Of a stretch of 64,000 nt of DNA, positions 39,841 through 51,773 are shown piece by piece; within the stretch, counting starts at the first letter, position 1, and the number at the start of each line of letters is the position of its first letter. The notes below the pieces were generated by a model, which worked only from the letters and a program-made list of their open reading frames with translations, searched no databases and was not told the DNA's origin. The DNA is from Bombus terrestris (Eukaryota; Arthropoda; Insecta; Hymenoptera; Apidae). The translations under genes and the position numbers were made by a program. Where the stretch lies: contig NC_063276.1 of assembly GCF_910591885.1 (NCBI RefSeq), positions 1,922,001-1,986,000 of the forward strand, written 5' to 3'.

Positions 39841-39892
39841 TAATATCGATCGAAAATGAAGGATCGTCTGGCGATCCCAGCGATCGATATTA
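39841..39892. other. 52-base nested hairpin
   Basis: A perfect 12-base inverted repeat (TAATATCGATCG and its complement at 39881-39892) encloses a second perfect 6-base stem, GGATCG/CGATCC at 39861-39866 and 39872-39877, closed by a five-base loop. The internal loop between the stems is asymmetric, with 8 bases on one side and 3 on the other. The result is a foldable stem-loop of 18 base pairs. It is shorter than a typical insect pre-miRNA and matches no microRNA I know; it could be a cruciform, a binding-site pair or chance. Confidence 0.55.
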
Positions 39893-42106
39893 CATAATCG
39901 ATATACCGCGTGCGTTTCAACGTTCCTACGTCGTTGGGACTTCTCGTTAACGTCAACGTTACCGAACCTCGAATCTTGATCACGTACTCGTCGACATGTC
40001 ATGCAGGGTAGGATGGAAAGAGGAAAAATGAAAAAAGGATGAAAATATTAGAATGATCCAACGACTGCTAAAGTTAGAAATTAGCGCTAGAATCTTAGGA
40101 ATACCGAGACGATATCGCATTTTTTATCTTCCCAATCAATTATTTTTTTCTGTCAAAAGGTGACATAATTAACGCGTCGTACTTAAGATTCTGCGTATAG
40201 TAAATCGCGATATCGAATTACGGAGACGTATATTTTATATCGCGGATCGACGAGTTCTGGAGAAAACCGGTGACGAGGAATGCGCACTCCCTGCTCGTGG
40301 CGTGAGACGCGACTGAAGAGAACGAATCGAACGCGTCTACGCGGCGGAAGCGGATAGAGTAGGGCGCGTGCTCGAAACCGAGGTTCTATTCTCTTCCTCT
40401 TTTTCGTACGTTCGCCTCCCTCGTGTTCTCTTCCCTCGTGGCCAAATGCCGCGAATACTCGATCAGGTGATATGTACCTCACGCACGAACATGCCAATAC
40501 GGGTCTTGTCGATTGATCTTCGATACAAGGGGCGTTTCCAAAAAAAAAGAAAACAGGAAGAAAGGTTCGAGCCACGTTGAACATAAAAGCGATGAACGTC
40601 GGACGAATCTATGGGTGGTCTCTTTCTTTTCGTCATCGTTTTCGTGGATCCCTTTGAAACTTTTTTTAATACACGTTTTCAAAGTTTTACTAACTTCTGA
40701 AACGTACAATTTTCTGTGCAATATACTGGGTGTCCCGGGAACCCGTGCCAAGTCACAATTTCAAAGCGACAGAAGAGAGGAAATTTTTATTCGTGGACGG
40801 AACGAAGTGATTTCCAAAGGTCGATTTTTCCTTCGTCCGAAAGAAAGCAGATAAGAATAAGAAACGATATTCTAACGGAATTCGAAAACGATCAAAGACG
40901 AGCGTCGGTGAAAGAGAGAAAAGAGAAGAATCGAAAGAAAGAGATTGCACGCACACGTATCTACGTAAACGAGAACACGTTCGCAGACGCGACTGCACCG
41001 CGGGCATAATGGACGTGTTACACGGCCGTGGATTCAGAGAAACACGAACGGCCTGGATGGGACGAACAGCTCGTCGGATGGACGGACGGACAAACGAATG
41101 GGAGACTGTTACACCCAATTGTCCCTCGTTGTACGGGGGTCAAGTAAGGTAGCCAAGCGGCCACGCTGTGCACCGTTGTCATCCGTGACTGGTGCTGGAT
41201 AAACTGCAGACCAGCTCGAAAATACAGCGACAGCCCGGTGGGAAAACAACGACGTTACTTTACGATATCGTCACGCCTGTCGCCTGATATAGTAACAGTC
41301 GACGTCGCCTCCGTGCCGTTTCAAGCCGGGGCAAGCCTGCCCCCGATGATTAGGCCATCAGCTCGAGATACTTGTGCCTGACTTAGCTTTCTGTCTCGTT
41401 CAAAACCTTCGTGGATTTTCCAAGCTTCTTCGGTGTTTGAAGTGAGACGTTTCGGACGATTTGATAAAATTTTCAGCTGAATAATAACGTGGTTCGTTCG
41501 AATTAGTTTTTTTTTCTCTCTTAAGAGAAAACGAATACGAATGGTCATATCTTTATTCTTATCTACTAGCGAAATAGCGAGTTAAATCAGGTTTTGCGAA
41601 ACCGAAAATCTAACTCGAAACGTTTCGATACTCTTTTAATCTTTGCACTTATGTTCCGAGTCGTTTGAAATATCACTCGATATTACTGATTTAATGGTAC
41701 CGTATAAATACGTATAAATTTTTCAACTCTCGGAAAAGAAGCAGTTCCACCTCAAGTTAATTAGGATGTCTCAGTTATTAAAACTGTTCTATAGAACCTA
41801 CAAACGTTTCAAAATGAATTACGAATTAAATTAAATAATTCCTATAGACAACCATTATTCCAATTGTTCCAAGATAATCGCGATCCGTTTAGTTACATTT
41901 GAACGAGAATCGAGATAATTTGCAACGTTTCTCTCTCTTTTTTTTTTCTTTTTAAATCAACTACCAGACTTCGCGACTAGCTCGAAACCAGTTTTCTCTG
42001 GATACGAGTGGAAAATTTTTCACGTCCGCAGTAGCCCGTCCCAGAACGTCGACGGAAACGGTCGTTATCACCTGGGTTGCGCGATTAACTGACGATCATC
42101 GACGCT
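39893..42106. other. Intron-like stretch, no supported gene
   Basis: No gene is supported. The 40.25-40.5 and 40.95-41.35 kb parts are GC-richer. A tactgggtgtcccgg word at about 40726 is noted under rejected items. A T11 run lies at 41939-41949. Confidence 0.5.
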
Positions 42107-42600
42107 GTGGCCGATAAGAAAACGAGGATCGGCCTCCGTTCGTGGCGAGTCGGTTATTTTTCCGCGGACCGTCCTCTTCTCTTCCCGTTTCTTCCCCATC
42201 GACGAGCTGGAGCTTCGCCTCCGGCGTCGCCGTCGTCTTTCCTTCTTGGCCTTTCTTTTTTTGGGCCGCACACGTGTGAGGTTATCCCGGCGACGGTGAC
42301 CCCGTCGTCCTCTCCTCCTACTCCGCGACCGCTTACCAGATCAGAAGAGCTCCGACCATCATCACGGATCCCCCTGACGCAACCTGAACGACGCCGCTTC
42401 AGAGCATTCGTTCCCGATGACGTCAGGCCAGCGCCGCTCCTCCGTTCCTCCTCGTACTCGTCCTCCTGTTCCAGCTCTCTTGCAACGCGACGAATATGTT
42501 CCAAAACGGGCGTGCAAAGATCGGTATCCTTGGCCAGTCGCAACGTCCACGGACAGATATACGCTACGCGAATGTAATTACGCGATAGTACGTGAGTTTG
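42107..42600. other. GC-rich patch open on both strands, splice-donor-like sites on each
   Basis: This patch has almost no stop codons in several frames. On the minus strand a frame with an acidic, helix-like run (VARELEQEDEYEEER, near 42450-42490) ends at a donor-like site, GATCTG|GTAAGC (minus strand, about 42337). On the + strand an ATG frame at 42417-42605 passes a donor-like GTAC|GTGAGT near 42592. Both look protein-like and at most one can be real. It may be a promoter-proximal first exon or a GC-rich regulatory patch. I cannot choose the strand, so I call no gene. Confidence 0.3.
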
Positions 42601-42814
42601 ATTAAGTCGTGAAAGTTAATCTTGAATTATGGAGTCGGTAGATCACTTTTAATTGGTAGGAGGTATAAATTAGCTCTTTGTCGCGCGATAATGTATTACG
42701 CTACGCGTAACGGTATTGATCGTAAGGAATTAAGATCACTGGATCATTTTGCATCTTTTTATAATTCTTGTTAAATCGCGTTTTCTCGAAGCGCGCGATC
42801 GCGGATAGTTTTGA

Positions 42815-42836
42815 GCGCCAGTGTATACACTGGCGC
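42815..42836. repeat. Perfect 22-base palindrome
   Basis: The half-site GCGCCAGTGTA is followed immediately by its exact reverse complement, with no spacer. The symmetry stops at the next base on each side. A 22-base perfect palindrome is unlikely by chance in 64 kb. It could be a dimeric protein-binding site, a cruciform, or the footprint of an element; no flanking target-site duplication was seen. Confidence 0.85.
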
Positions 42837-45800
42837 GTTCTCGAGCGATGGAAACGTTGGAAACGACCGCCTCTCTTTTTGCCTCGTGCGTAGCTGATGG
42901 CTTGCAGGTGTGTCCTGTTGGATTGGCTTCTTTCTTCTTTCTGGGTACAACACGGTACGGAATCCATCGGCGGAACGTTTCAATTCCTCGGTTTTCGAAA
43001 TGGGCCGTTAGAGGATGCAGTCTTGGTTTTGTTTAGAGAAAGAAGTGACTCGTTGTATGATTCATTCGTAGGTTGGCTACGTGTATACGTCGGAGGGAAT
43101 TGAACGACGTCGTGTGAAATTGCTGTGGTAGCTTTGATGCTCGGGCCTCTCGATCGGAGGTCTGGCTCGCCTTCTTCGTTCCACGTACATAGGTTTTGTC
43201 GATTTATTTTTCGAGGTTAATGTATCAAGGGGAAATTATTCAATGAAGCCGACGTCCTGCGTTTGATAGGTAAGTGTCTTTAGATGTGTTGTATCGTACT
43301 CGCAATCAGTAATTTCTTTCATCGTGTCTCCGGTTAGTCTATTCGTTATGGCACCCTTCAGAGAGGTGAAAAGATATGGACAATTGTAAAAAGTACCGCC
43401 TCTTTCTATAATTATCTATCGATACGACTGATATCTTTGTCTTAATAAAATTAATGCAAGAACAGAAAGGAACCCTTGTAACACGAATCGCGAGAAGAAA
43501 ACTCGAAGATTAAGCGCAACGAAAGGGAATTTAATAAAGGCCCGACCGAATACAGCGACAGGAACGATAAAAATCGAACGGAGCTTTAAAAAAGGCGAAA
43601 GAGAAACGTCCGTACAAGGGCGCAGCGACGTTGGTGAGGTAATTACCGATGACCTTGAGAACCCGGTTCACCGAAGGAGTAGCCGTGTATTTATAGGCCG
43701 GCGGATTTGGTAGGCAAATGAGCCGAAATTGAGAGGCGCTTACCCAAGAGACAGAGTGACAGGGATGGGAAAATAGATAGAGCGAGAAAGAGCGGAATCG
43801 TCGATAGGTGCTTCGCTCCAGTCAAAACACACGGCTCTGAAATCACCGGCAGGCGACGATCATTTGCCCATTATCCAAAGAGCGGTCAAGCCACGGCAAC
43901 CTAAATCAACCGGTGGACCGATTCCCCGGTTCTAATGGCCCAATCTCTTTTATTTCTCGGTCGGAGCCAGGACATGGTCGTTCGAGAAGCTTGGCAAACC
44001 GTGCAACCTTTCGTCAACGATTTACGAGCGGATCTACTGTACGCGCGAAACTTCTCCGCGCTGCGAACGTTTCTGCGCACCGACTAAAGCGTCTGGCTGC
44101 TGATTTCACGCGGGAGAGCAAAGTCGAAGAGAATCGTCTTCTACGTTTGAGAATGTCAGCAGATCGGTTGATCGATCAAAGTTAAAAAGTCAAGTTCACG
44201 TATGAGAATCGTACACGCGTACGAACAACAAAGTAGATCCCACGAACGCAACGCCAACCGTGGCAATCGATCGGCTGGCGCGATGATCGGTCGAAGCGAA
44301 TAAAAATTCAGAGCAGCCGGTCGGCGGGCACGGTCGGTCGCGTGACTTCGACGTACAATTCATCGACGTCCGTCTTACGAGCAGCCGAAGACAAAAGACA
44401 ATCGTCCGAGTCGATCTCGCGAAGTGTCCGGCCGGTTGCCAGTCGCTGATTGGTTGGACACCGGCTACTGGACCCGGTTGACCTCTAACCCCGGCAACTC
44501 GCTCGGCTTTATCGTCTGGAATTGCGGTGTTGGTGGCGAGTTGGTACAACACAAGGCGCGCGCGGTACGCACACGCGTCCGCGCGCGCTTTATGACCGCG
44601 TATCCGCACGGTGGGAGCGGAATTCTGTGCTGAGCGACAAACAATTGCCGCCAAGTGGCTTAATTGCAGCCAACTAAACAAATGTTCCAACCGTATCTCC
44701 CTGGCCGTGTGTACCTCTCTCTCTCTCCAGACTCTCGACAATTTCTTTTCCCTTATAGGCCGGGTTCCAGGACCATAGTCGAGGATGGTCCGATCCTGCG
44801 CCAACCTCGTCCTTTTTCTTCCTCCCTGCCTCTTGGTATTTTCGATTTTTCTTACGCGTCCCGTGCCGTTTCGTCGCCAAGTATTCCCTCGTCGGCCGCT
44901 CTTACGTGACAATTGCGAGACAAAGTTGTTCAACCGAGCAGCCGGACAGCGTGACGCGTTTGTCACGCCGTTAATGTACGCGACAAATACAGATCTCGGG
45001 ATGAGAGCGTTGAAACCGCTATATTAGCCGTCGGTGTGAACGAAACAGCCACAAGGAGAGAGATGCTACGTGTCATCCTGTTGTAGGTATCTCTCATCAG
45101 CGCCGCTCTATTTTCAGCAGCTTGAGCGGATAATCGGTGAACTACTACCGGAACCAGCTGCCCTTTTTCCAAGAAACGCTTGTCATTTAAATGGGAACGG
45201 GTCCAACGTCTCGCGTACCATCTCTACGACGTTATCTAGTCGCTGATAGAGCTTTCTCGGTGACGCGGCAATTGCTACCAAAAGAGATTCGACCGGGTAG
45301 CGCGAACTCGGCTTTCGCACCCCCCATTCCGGTGGAATTAATTTCGTCGTCACGAAGTAGACATCTGCCAATTCGTTTATTTTTAGCACGCTTTATTAGG
45401 GTGTGACAAAGTTGGAAATATTTAAGAAAGTCCCCGAAGAACAGCAGGGCGTATATTTAACGTGTTTCGCTTAAGCGAAAAGTTACAGCGTTCGCACGAT
45501 CGAAATTGATAGCGGTAATTTCACGAATTTGAAAGTTCGAACAAATGGAAATTAATCAAAGAAGCACAAATTAACAAATCTCAATGTAAAACGTCGATTT
45601 TCGTATCAATTGGAAGTTTTACTCGTATTATTCGCTACTATCTAACTTGGCGAGTTCTTGAGGAGTTGAAATCTTTTTTCATAACGCCTCGTACAGAAAA
45701 GGTAAGCCAGGGAGAAACTAACGTGCTGGACATTTTTTGGTCAACGTTTTTATCGGAAATGTTCCGGAATATCGAAAAACTGAAAACTGTCATTTCAGTA

Positions 45801-47677
45801 CACAATCGCAATGTGTTAACTGGTCGCTTCCTTCTGGCTAGTCGGACGGCCCCATGGTGAGCTCGAGGGAGCTCGTCCCCTCATTTTTCTCTTTCTGCCT
45901 CTTGTTGCCGGCCTCGAAGACGAGCACCGCTCCCGGCTCGTTTCTCATTCGGCGCGGTGCGCTATGTCGTAGGTGTATACGGCCGACTGGCCGCGCGCTC
46001 GCCGAGATTCCCATTTATCAGGGTACATCCGCCGGAAGTGGGGCGGCCCGTGCGTAGGTGAGACGGGGAGAAAGAGAGAAGATAGACGGTCACCAGAGAG
46101 AGAAAGCCAGAGGACATTGTTCATTACTACCTGCGACCTCAGGATACCTCGTCTCTGCTGTCGCATGATTTACGAGTCGGTTTAGGTCCGACGATCGACC
46201 ACAGTTGCTACGAATCGTCCGATTTTTGCTCACTCGTGTCCGCTGAACGATAAAAGTAAACGACACCCCACGAAGATACTCGGAAGTTGATCGAACATTT
46301 CGATTTCGATTTTTAAGATGTCGTAAATTTATCTTCATCAAACTTTAAGACGTCGAAATGCAAAGAAAGAAACTAGAGTCGTGAAGTATTTCAAATTCCA
46401 CAATTCGAATCCGCGATCGAAGAAGGGAAGCAAAAAGTGCTGTAAGCGCCATTTAGAAGAAAATTCTTTTTCCCTAAAGAGGGTTGTTTATGCAAAGTTC
46501 GATATCAGTAGGGAAGTGTTATCACAATAATCGACACAGTCTTTAGCATTTCATGCGCGATATAGAATGTATCTTACACGATCAGGTTTTCGAATTAGGC
46601 TGTAATTGCCATGTGCCAGCTTGACCATTCCCTCGTGCTCGAACATGTGCGTTCCGTCTTCGATTTCGCAAGGACGTTTCCGAAAATTGTTATTTCCATC
46701 ATTCGTCACTTTCTGCATTCTGACACTTCGCAACCTTTTTATGGAAACTACATAACGAACTTACGTCTTTTCTTAAATAATAAAATTCTTGTTATCGTTA
46801 ACTGACAGATGGTCGAAACATCGCAATAAAAATATTGCAAAGTTATATAAAGCACACGTAACAGATATGTTTTGTTATAATTTGTCAATAAATAAACTCT
46901 AGTTACAGCCTTCTTTACTTTCGCGTTTTCTTCGATTATTCTATTGTTTGCGATTACGTAGCGTAAGTTCCGAGAAAACGCAATGTTTTACATTATTTCT
47001 CTATACGCTGAAACAATTAACACAGTCATGCACGTCGATCGGAGATCCGTGCTTGTCTGTTCGAAGAAAATACTCCAACAAATCGATAGCGACAAGTTGC
47101 TCGATTTTTTGGTGCGTCGGTATCGCGCGTCGATTCTAATTGAGTAAAAAGAAGCAATTCGGACTGGTGTGCCGGTTGTCTGCTAAAAATTTGCCAGACT
47201 CGTACTTCCCGGATGTCGACGAATTTTAATTGCGACAACGATCGTGGAAGGCGAGACAGGTCGTAAGAGATTGAATTAATTAAAATTCTAAAACGAATTA
47301 CTCGTATTAAAGCTGTCCGATCGATCGATCGCCGTAACCGGTTATGTTTATCGCTGATAACGAACGGATCGCCTAAAAATTCGACACAGATTGCTACGGA
47401 TTCGATCGATAGATTGTTTTCGAGAGGAGTGAAATAGCAATAGAATGATTTCTACTCCATTTCGAATACAATACAATGATTTCATCTTATTGATATTTCC
47501 ACGTGTGATAATAGTATCTTTTACATTCTGTTCGTCGATAAATTATTTAAAGATATAAAAAGGCGAACAATAGATAATTGCTATCTCGTTTCGAAATTGA
47601 TAAACTCGCAATTTCCTCGTGTTCATCATTTTTTCCCCCTTCACGTTAGCTAGATATGTAGGTCATTGTTTTTACAG
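42837..47677. other. Intron-like stretch, no supported gene
   Basis: No gene is supported. A very good donor-like word, GATAG|GTAAGTG, occurs at 43269/43270, but no convincing coding exon precedes it. The 44.2-45.1 kb patch is GC-rich and carries the longest open frame in the window (256 codons, minus strand, GTG start, no motif), which I regard as spurious. Alternating CG-rich sequence at about 44552-44592 could favour Z-DNA. AT-rich DNA follows to 47.6 kb. Confidence 0.5.
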
Positions 47678-47824
47678 AAAGCTGTAGAATCCGTGGAAAA
47701 CCAGAAACACTGTCGCGAGATTCTCGCGATGTGGACTAAGCGCAACGCGGAACTGGCAACAAAAGTGGCGCCTCGCAAGCGTGTACCAATGGTTAGCCGG
47801 AACAGAGTTATATTAAATTCTTAA
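47678..47824 (+). CDS. Probable 3'-terminal coding exon (unrecognised protein)
   Basis: The acceptor is GTTTTTACAG|AAA at 47677/47678. The frame beginning at the first exon base is open for 48 codons to TAA at 47822-47824. The peptide starts KAVESVENQKHCREILAMW and continues with charged, helix-favouring residues, then a basic stretch (VAPRKRVPM). Codon positions look coding, with purine-rich first positions and AT-rich second positions, in an AT-rich setting. AATAAA at 47901-47906 could serve polyadenylation, making this a last exon; no strong donor is seen inside. It enters in phase 0, as does the 51719 exon, so the two could be alternative partners of one upstream exon. The family is not recognised. 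Stop-free stretches this long after an acceptor can occur by chance, so this is probable, not proven. Confidence 0.42.
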   Translation, partial: KAVESVENQKHCREILAMWTKRNAELATKVAPRKRVPMVSRNRVILNS

Positions 47825-47900
47825 TGAAAGATTCTTAAAATAACCCGTGCCGTGCAAAGTCGAAACTGTAGTTGGAGAATGAAGATACGAGCTGTTAGCC

Positions 47901-47906
47901 AATAAA
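47901..47906 (+). terminator. Possible polyadenylation signal AATAAA
   Basis: A canonical AATAAA lies 77 bases after the stop codon of the candidate terminal exon ending at 47824, a normal distance for an insect 3' untranslated region. The motif is common in AT-rich DNA, so its value depends on the exon being real. Confidence 0.35.
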
Positions 47907-50900
47907 TTCCACCGATTATTAAACGCAGAGGTCTCGGTAGCCGGCTATCGGATCGTTCGATCGTGCGATTACGAGAGGAATGCGCGGGAGGATTGTAACG
48001 GTAGACCCTCGAGAGGACGGTGTCTCGTTGTTCTTGGTGGAACGACGGGAGAAACGATCGGTGGTGGGTGTCGCGATTTCTCAGGATCGGAGAAACGAGA
48101 ATGGCAAATCACCGACCTGTCGTTTTTCAAAGGGAGCTATTCGTGTCAATGATCCTCTTTTTTTTTTCTTTCTTTCTTTACTTCTTCCGTTTTTCCCTTT
48201 TTTTCCTCGAGCTCGAGAGGATTGCACAATTCACGCGATACCAGTAGGCGGAGAGATTTATCGCGGCGGGTATCCGGCAAATGGGTTAATGGATTCACCT
48301 TTTATTCGTGATCTGGACTATCAATTCGCCAGACGGCCGCGAGATTTCTATGGCCGCTTACGTGTGCCTTTTAATTGTTTCATTCGTTCTTCATTCGGCT
48401 CGTACGATCCCATCTACGTTTCAAGATTAATGAATTTGAAATATGACTGTATGCACACGAGACGTAAAGATCTTTTAAAGGATCTTGATAGATGACTGCG
48501 ATCTTGGTCTTGATGTTTCTAAGGATATAGGTGTATCTTTACACCGGTAGTAAGGTAATATTCACAACATAATCAGCGGGACTTGTTGATTAATTAGAGG
48601 TTTATGTAATACATCTTTTCAAAGATCTCTGCTCGACTGCTTTTGCCAATTACACATGATAGACGCGACATCTGACGAGGCGCTACGTAGTTTTCAATCG
48701 CTGGTTAATAAAGCCGAGGAAACGAAACGCTTGAACGTTGGAAAGTATCTCGATAAAATAGCGCAACAAACGATGGAAAATTTATACGAGGAGAGAAGAA
48801 AGTAAGAGAAGCAACGTTCAAAGCAACGATGGCTAACACGTTTCGCGTCGCGCTTCTTCCGCACGACGTTCCATTCGAGTCACATGTACCACCGTTGGTG
48901 CATGTCATCGCTTGTTTTACATACGTTGGAAAGGTTCGCGTGCACCGAAAACGGTACACGTGGTACAGATCGTGTTAAAGCGGGTGGTCAAATGACGTTA
49001 GGAAGCTGCAGTTCGAACATCGCGAAGTTAAAATCGTGACTTCCTACTATGCTTCTCCGAGCATTCGCAATGACTCTTTATGGTACCGATATAAAACGAG
49101 TTCTTTGCTTTTCCTCGTTATCTATCATTTTTAGTCCAAATAATAGGACACCGCGTTCAGACACGTAAATTACGAGCCATCTTGAGAAACGTAAAGACCG
49201 ATGCACACGGTTCCATTCGCGCGAAGCTTTTCATGTTCGCATCGCGTAAGATCAGGTCGGGGTAAAAGCTCGTTCGTAAGACGATATCTACCGGGTCGTG
49301 TTCCATTCTGCCACGGGTCGATTATCCGATAAAACTTATAGTACCTGGCAGATTTTTTCGTAGCCGGATTCGACGGAGCGGATCGCCGAACGGTCTCGCG
49401 CACGGTACGGAATTTCTCGGTTACATCAGCGGCAGTTTTTGCGCCGGTACAGCGCGGTATGCGCGTGCAAGTCGGTCGTGCCGGTCGTCCTACACCGCCG
49501 GACAAAATTGCGGCCGGTATCAATTGGCCGTGCTCTCCGCGTACACCGGTCGACCTTCTGCAGTTGCAACACGAGACCTGACACAGATAGGAGAGCCGCG
49601 CTCGGTCGGTGTGACAGACCAGCCGCGCGCACACTGTGCACACGCCTTGCGAAATCGGACGCCGTTCGTTTCAACGGAAAACCCTGGGTGACGAGAAAAG
49701 GACCAACGTTGCCACGCGGACTCGGCATGGGAGGATACCACGACCTCGTGATCCTAGAATCGATCGAAATGCCGCTTCGATCTAGAGTGTGCGAATGCGA
49801 ACGGCAGTGTTTGAATGAACGCGTGACGGACTAGGTCGAGGATTGGATAGTGCGAACGTTTATGGGATATTCGTCGCAGAAAATTTTGTCTGCAGAAATT
49901 ACCTAAACCGACAATCGTATTCGTTATTAGACCGATTAATTTTTCACGTTACGATTATTCGAGAAAAAAGGAAACGACGTGTGTGTCCTATTCGTAACTC
50001 GTAACTTGTAACAACGATGAGACATCTGGGAATACTTGCGCATTACGATGATGGTAGTCAGCTATTAAGGACTTTTAAAAGTGGTTAATTGGAAACCTTC
50101 TATTCTCGTTAAGTAATGAGGAAATTATCTGTACCTTTTACTGCCTGTATATTCTGTTATTATAATAATTATATAGATATCACAGGGAATATGATTGTTA
50201 TTCGTAGAGAATGACATTTGAATCTTGATCGAGAGATTAAACGGCCGTGCAATGCTGCAGACAGAATCACGAAGAATCGAAGAATGAAAATACATTACAC
50301 AAGATTCTTTTTTATCGCAGCCGCGTCTAACGATATAATACATCAATGAACGTTCTTCGTTTTATATTTAATTACTTTATGCAGCATCTTCAAGCGCGAA
50401 TAACCGATACGTATTACGTTGCGATGAAAAATCTCATCTATGAAATTTCATTAAAATCGCTAGGGACCACGTCCGAAGCAGCCACAGTCAAAGTTCGAAA
50501 AAGTACGTACGTTCAAAAACTTGTTCCCATCGGACGTAGGAACTTTCGTGATAAAAAGCTATGGCTATTCTTGGTGACATGAACGCCGGACAGTTGGGTG
50601 GCAGGCGGGTTTAGGTTTTCCCGCGGCCCGCCGTCTTACGCTATCGATCGGAGATTCTCGACGTGCCTCGATTCTGTCTCCCACGGCACGTAGCGTCGCC
50701 GAGCCTAGCCGAGGCGTAAGTAATTTGCGTTCGGACGAACCACAAGCCGCCACAGCCAGCTCTCGATCCGGGACAATAAAGTCCACGGCCGTTCCGTGGG
50801 TGTACGCAAAGGTTTGTGTTGGTGTGTTTCAACGTGGCGCAATCGCGGATGAAGACAATCGCGATTCCATGAAACGCGTCGGACACCAAGCGTGCACGTT

Positions 50901-51718
50901 CGACCGCGGAACCGTGAGGTTCGTCCGAGGTTGCGGCCTCTTAATTTTTCAATAATCCAGTTCCCGGGAAGTCGACCCACTTCGTCGGTTTCTATGGATT
51001 CGCGTTAGCCGCCTCGTGTTTTTCCGAGACGACGCGTTTTAGGTTCGAGCTTGATCTCTTCTAGTTTTAGTCGCAGGTATCGGCTTTTCCCCACGCTGCG
51101 AGCCTTTCAATACATTCAATTAAAAGTTATATGTGAAATATAATTAAAATCCTTTAGAATTTTTCTAAATATTTATTTAACGAACTCGCCAAATCCCCCT
51201 TTTCTCTACAAATTCCATGATAATCCTTCCTCCCGTTTCAGTAGCAGCTTGTCAATTTTCGATTAAATGACGATTAAATCGCTCCATTCGTTTAATGTTC
51301 AATCAATCATGTACCGCGTTTTGAAATATCTTTCGAAACAAACTGAAACAGCTTCTCTTTACTCGCGCCTAACAAAACGTTATATATTACAATCTCTAAT
51401 CCAATATATAATGCTATAAAGACACTGCACTTCGCATTACTCGAACGTCGTGACACGTGTAATAAATACATGGCGATATCATTTTTCCTGCAAAGTAGCA
51501 CGCGTCTCGTGGAATATTCAAAAGTAGCATAGCGTGTGTTTTCGTCGCGTCGTTTCTTATTAAGAATTATCGGTAGTGAGAAAAACACGTGGAAACTATT
51601 TGGGAGGAAGTTGAAAAGCTCTTTCGCACCTCTCGCGCTCGCGCGAGAAGATCGTTCGACTACGCGCGACAAGTGGCAATGTGCACGCTGCTAACGACAC
51701 GTTTGCATCTTGTTGCAG
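47907..51718. other. Intron-like stretch, no supported gene
   Basis: No gene is supported. GC-rich patches at 47.95-48.1, 49.2-49.85 and 50.58-51.0 kb give opposed open frames of up to 157 codons without motifs. The rest is AT-rich. Confidence 0.5.
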
Positions 51719-51773
51719 GAAAACATCTCGACCCCGGAGCCAACCGACATATCCGAGGAGGATCACTACTCAA
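51719..51773 (+). CDS. Short acidic internal exon (55 bases)
   Basis: The acceptor is TCTTGTTGCAG|GAA at 51718/51719 and the donor is CTCAA|GTAAGC at 51773/51774. The exon is 55 bases long. Read from its first base it encodes ENISTPEPTDISEEDHYS plus one base, an acidic, Pro/Ser/Thr-rich peptide. The single left-over A pairs exactly with the two bases that open the exon at 59449, restoring a Ser codon, so the two exons splice in frame. All three frames are open over so short a span; this frame is preferred because of that phase match and its composition. It would form a flexible acidic linker. The upstream partner must end in phase 0 and is not identified with confidence. The gene is not recognised. 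Confidence 0.55.

Noticed and set aside
40720..40760. tactgggtgtcccgg word resembling ends of some insect repeats
   Set aside because: The resemblance is an impression only. No inverted repeat, target duplication or second copy was found nearby; a somewhat similar actgggtgtcgcg word at 16421 is isolated too.
43201..43275. Near-consensus donor GATAG|GTAAGTG
   Set aside because: The preceding 60 bases have stops or no acceptor in any usable phase. A single nine-base match is expected by chance.
44196..44966. 256-codon minus-strand open frame, the longest in the window
   Set aside because: GTG start, no domain-like pattern, Arg/Ser-rich translation typical of GC-rich non-coding DNA, and several overlapping frames open on both strands.
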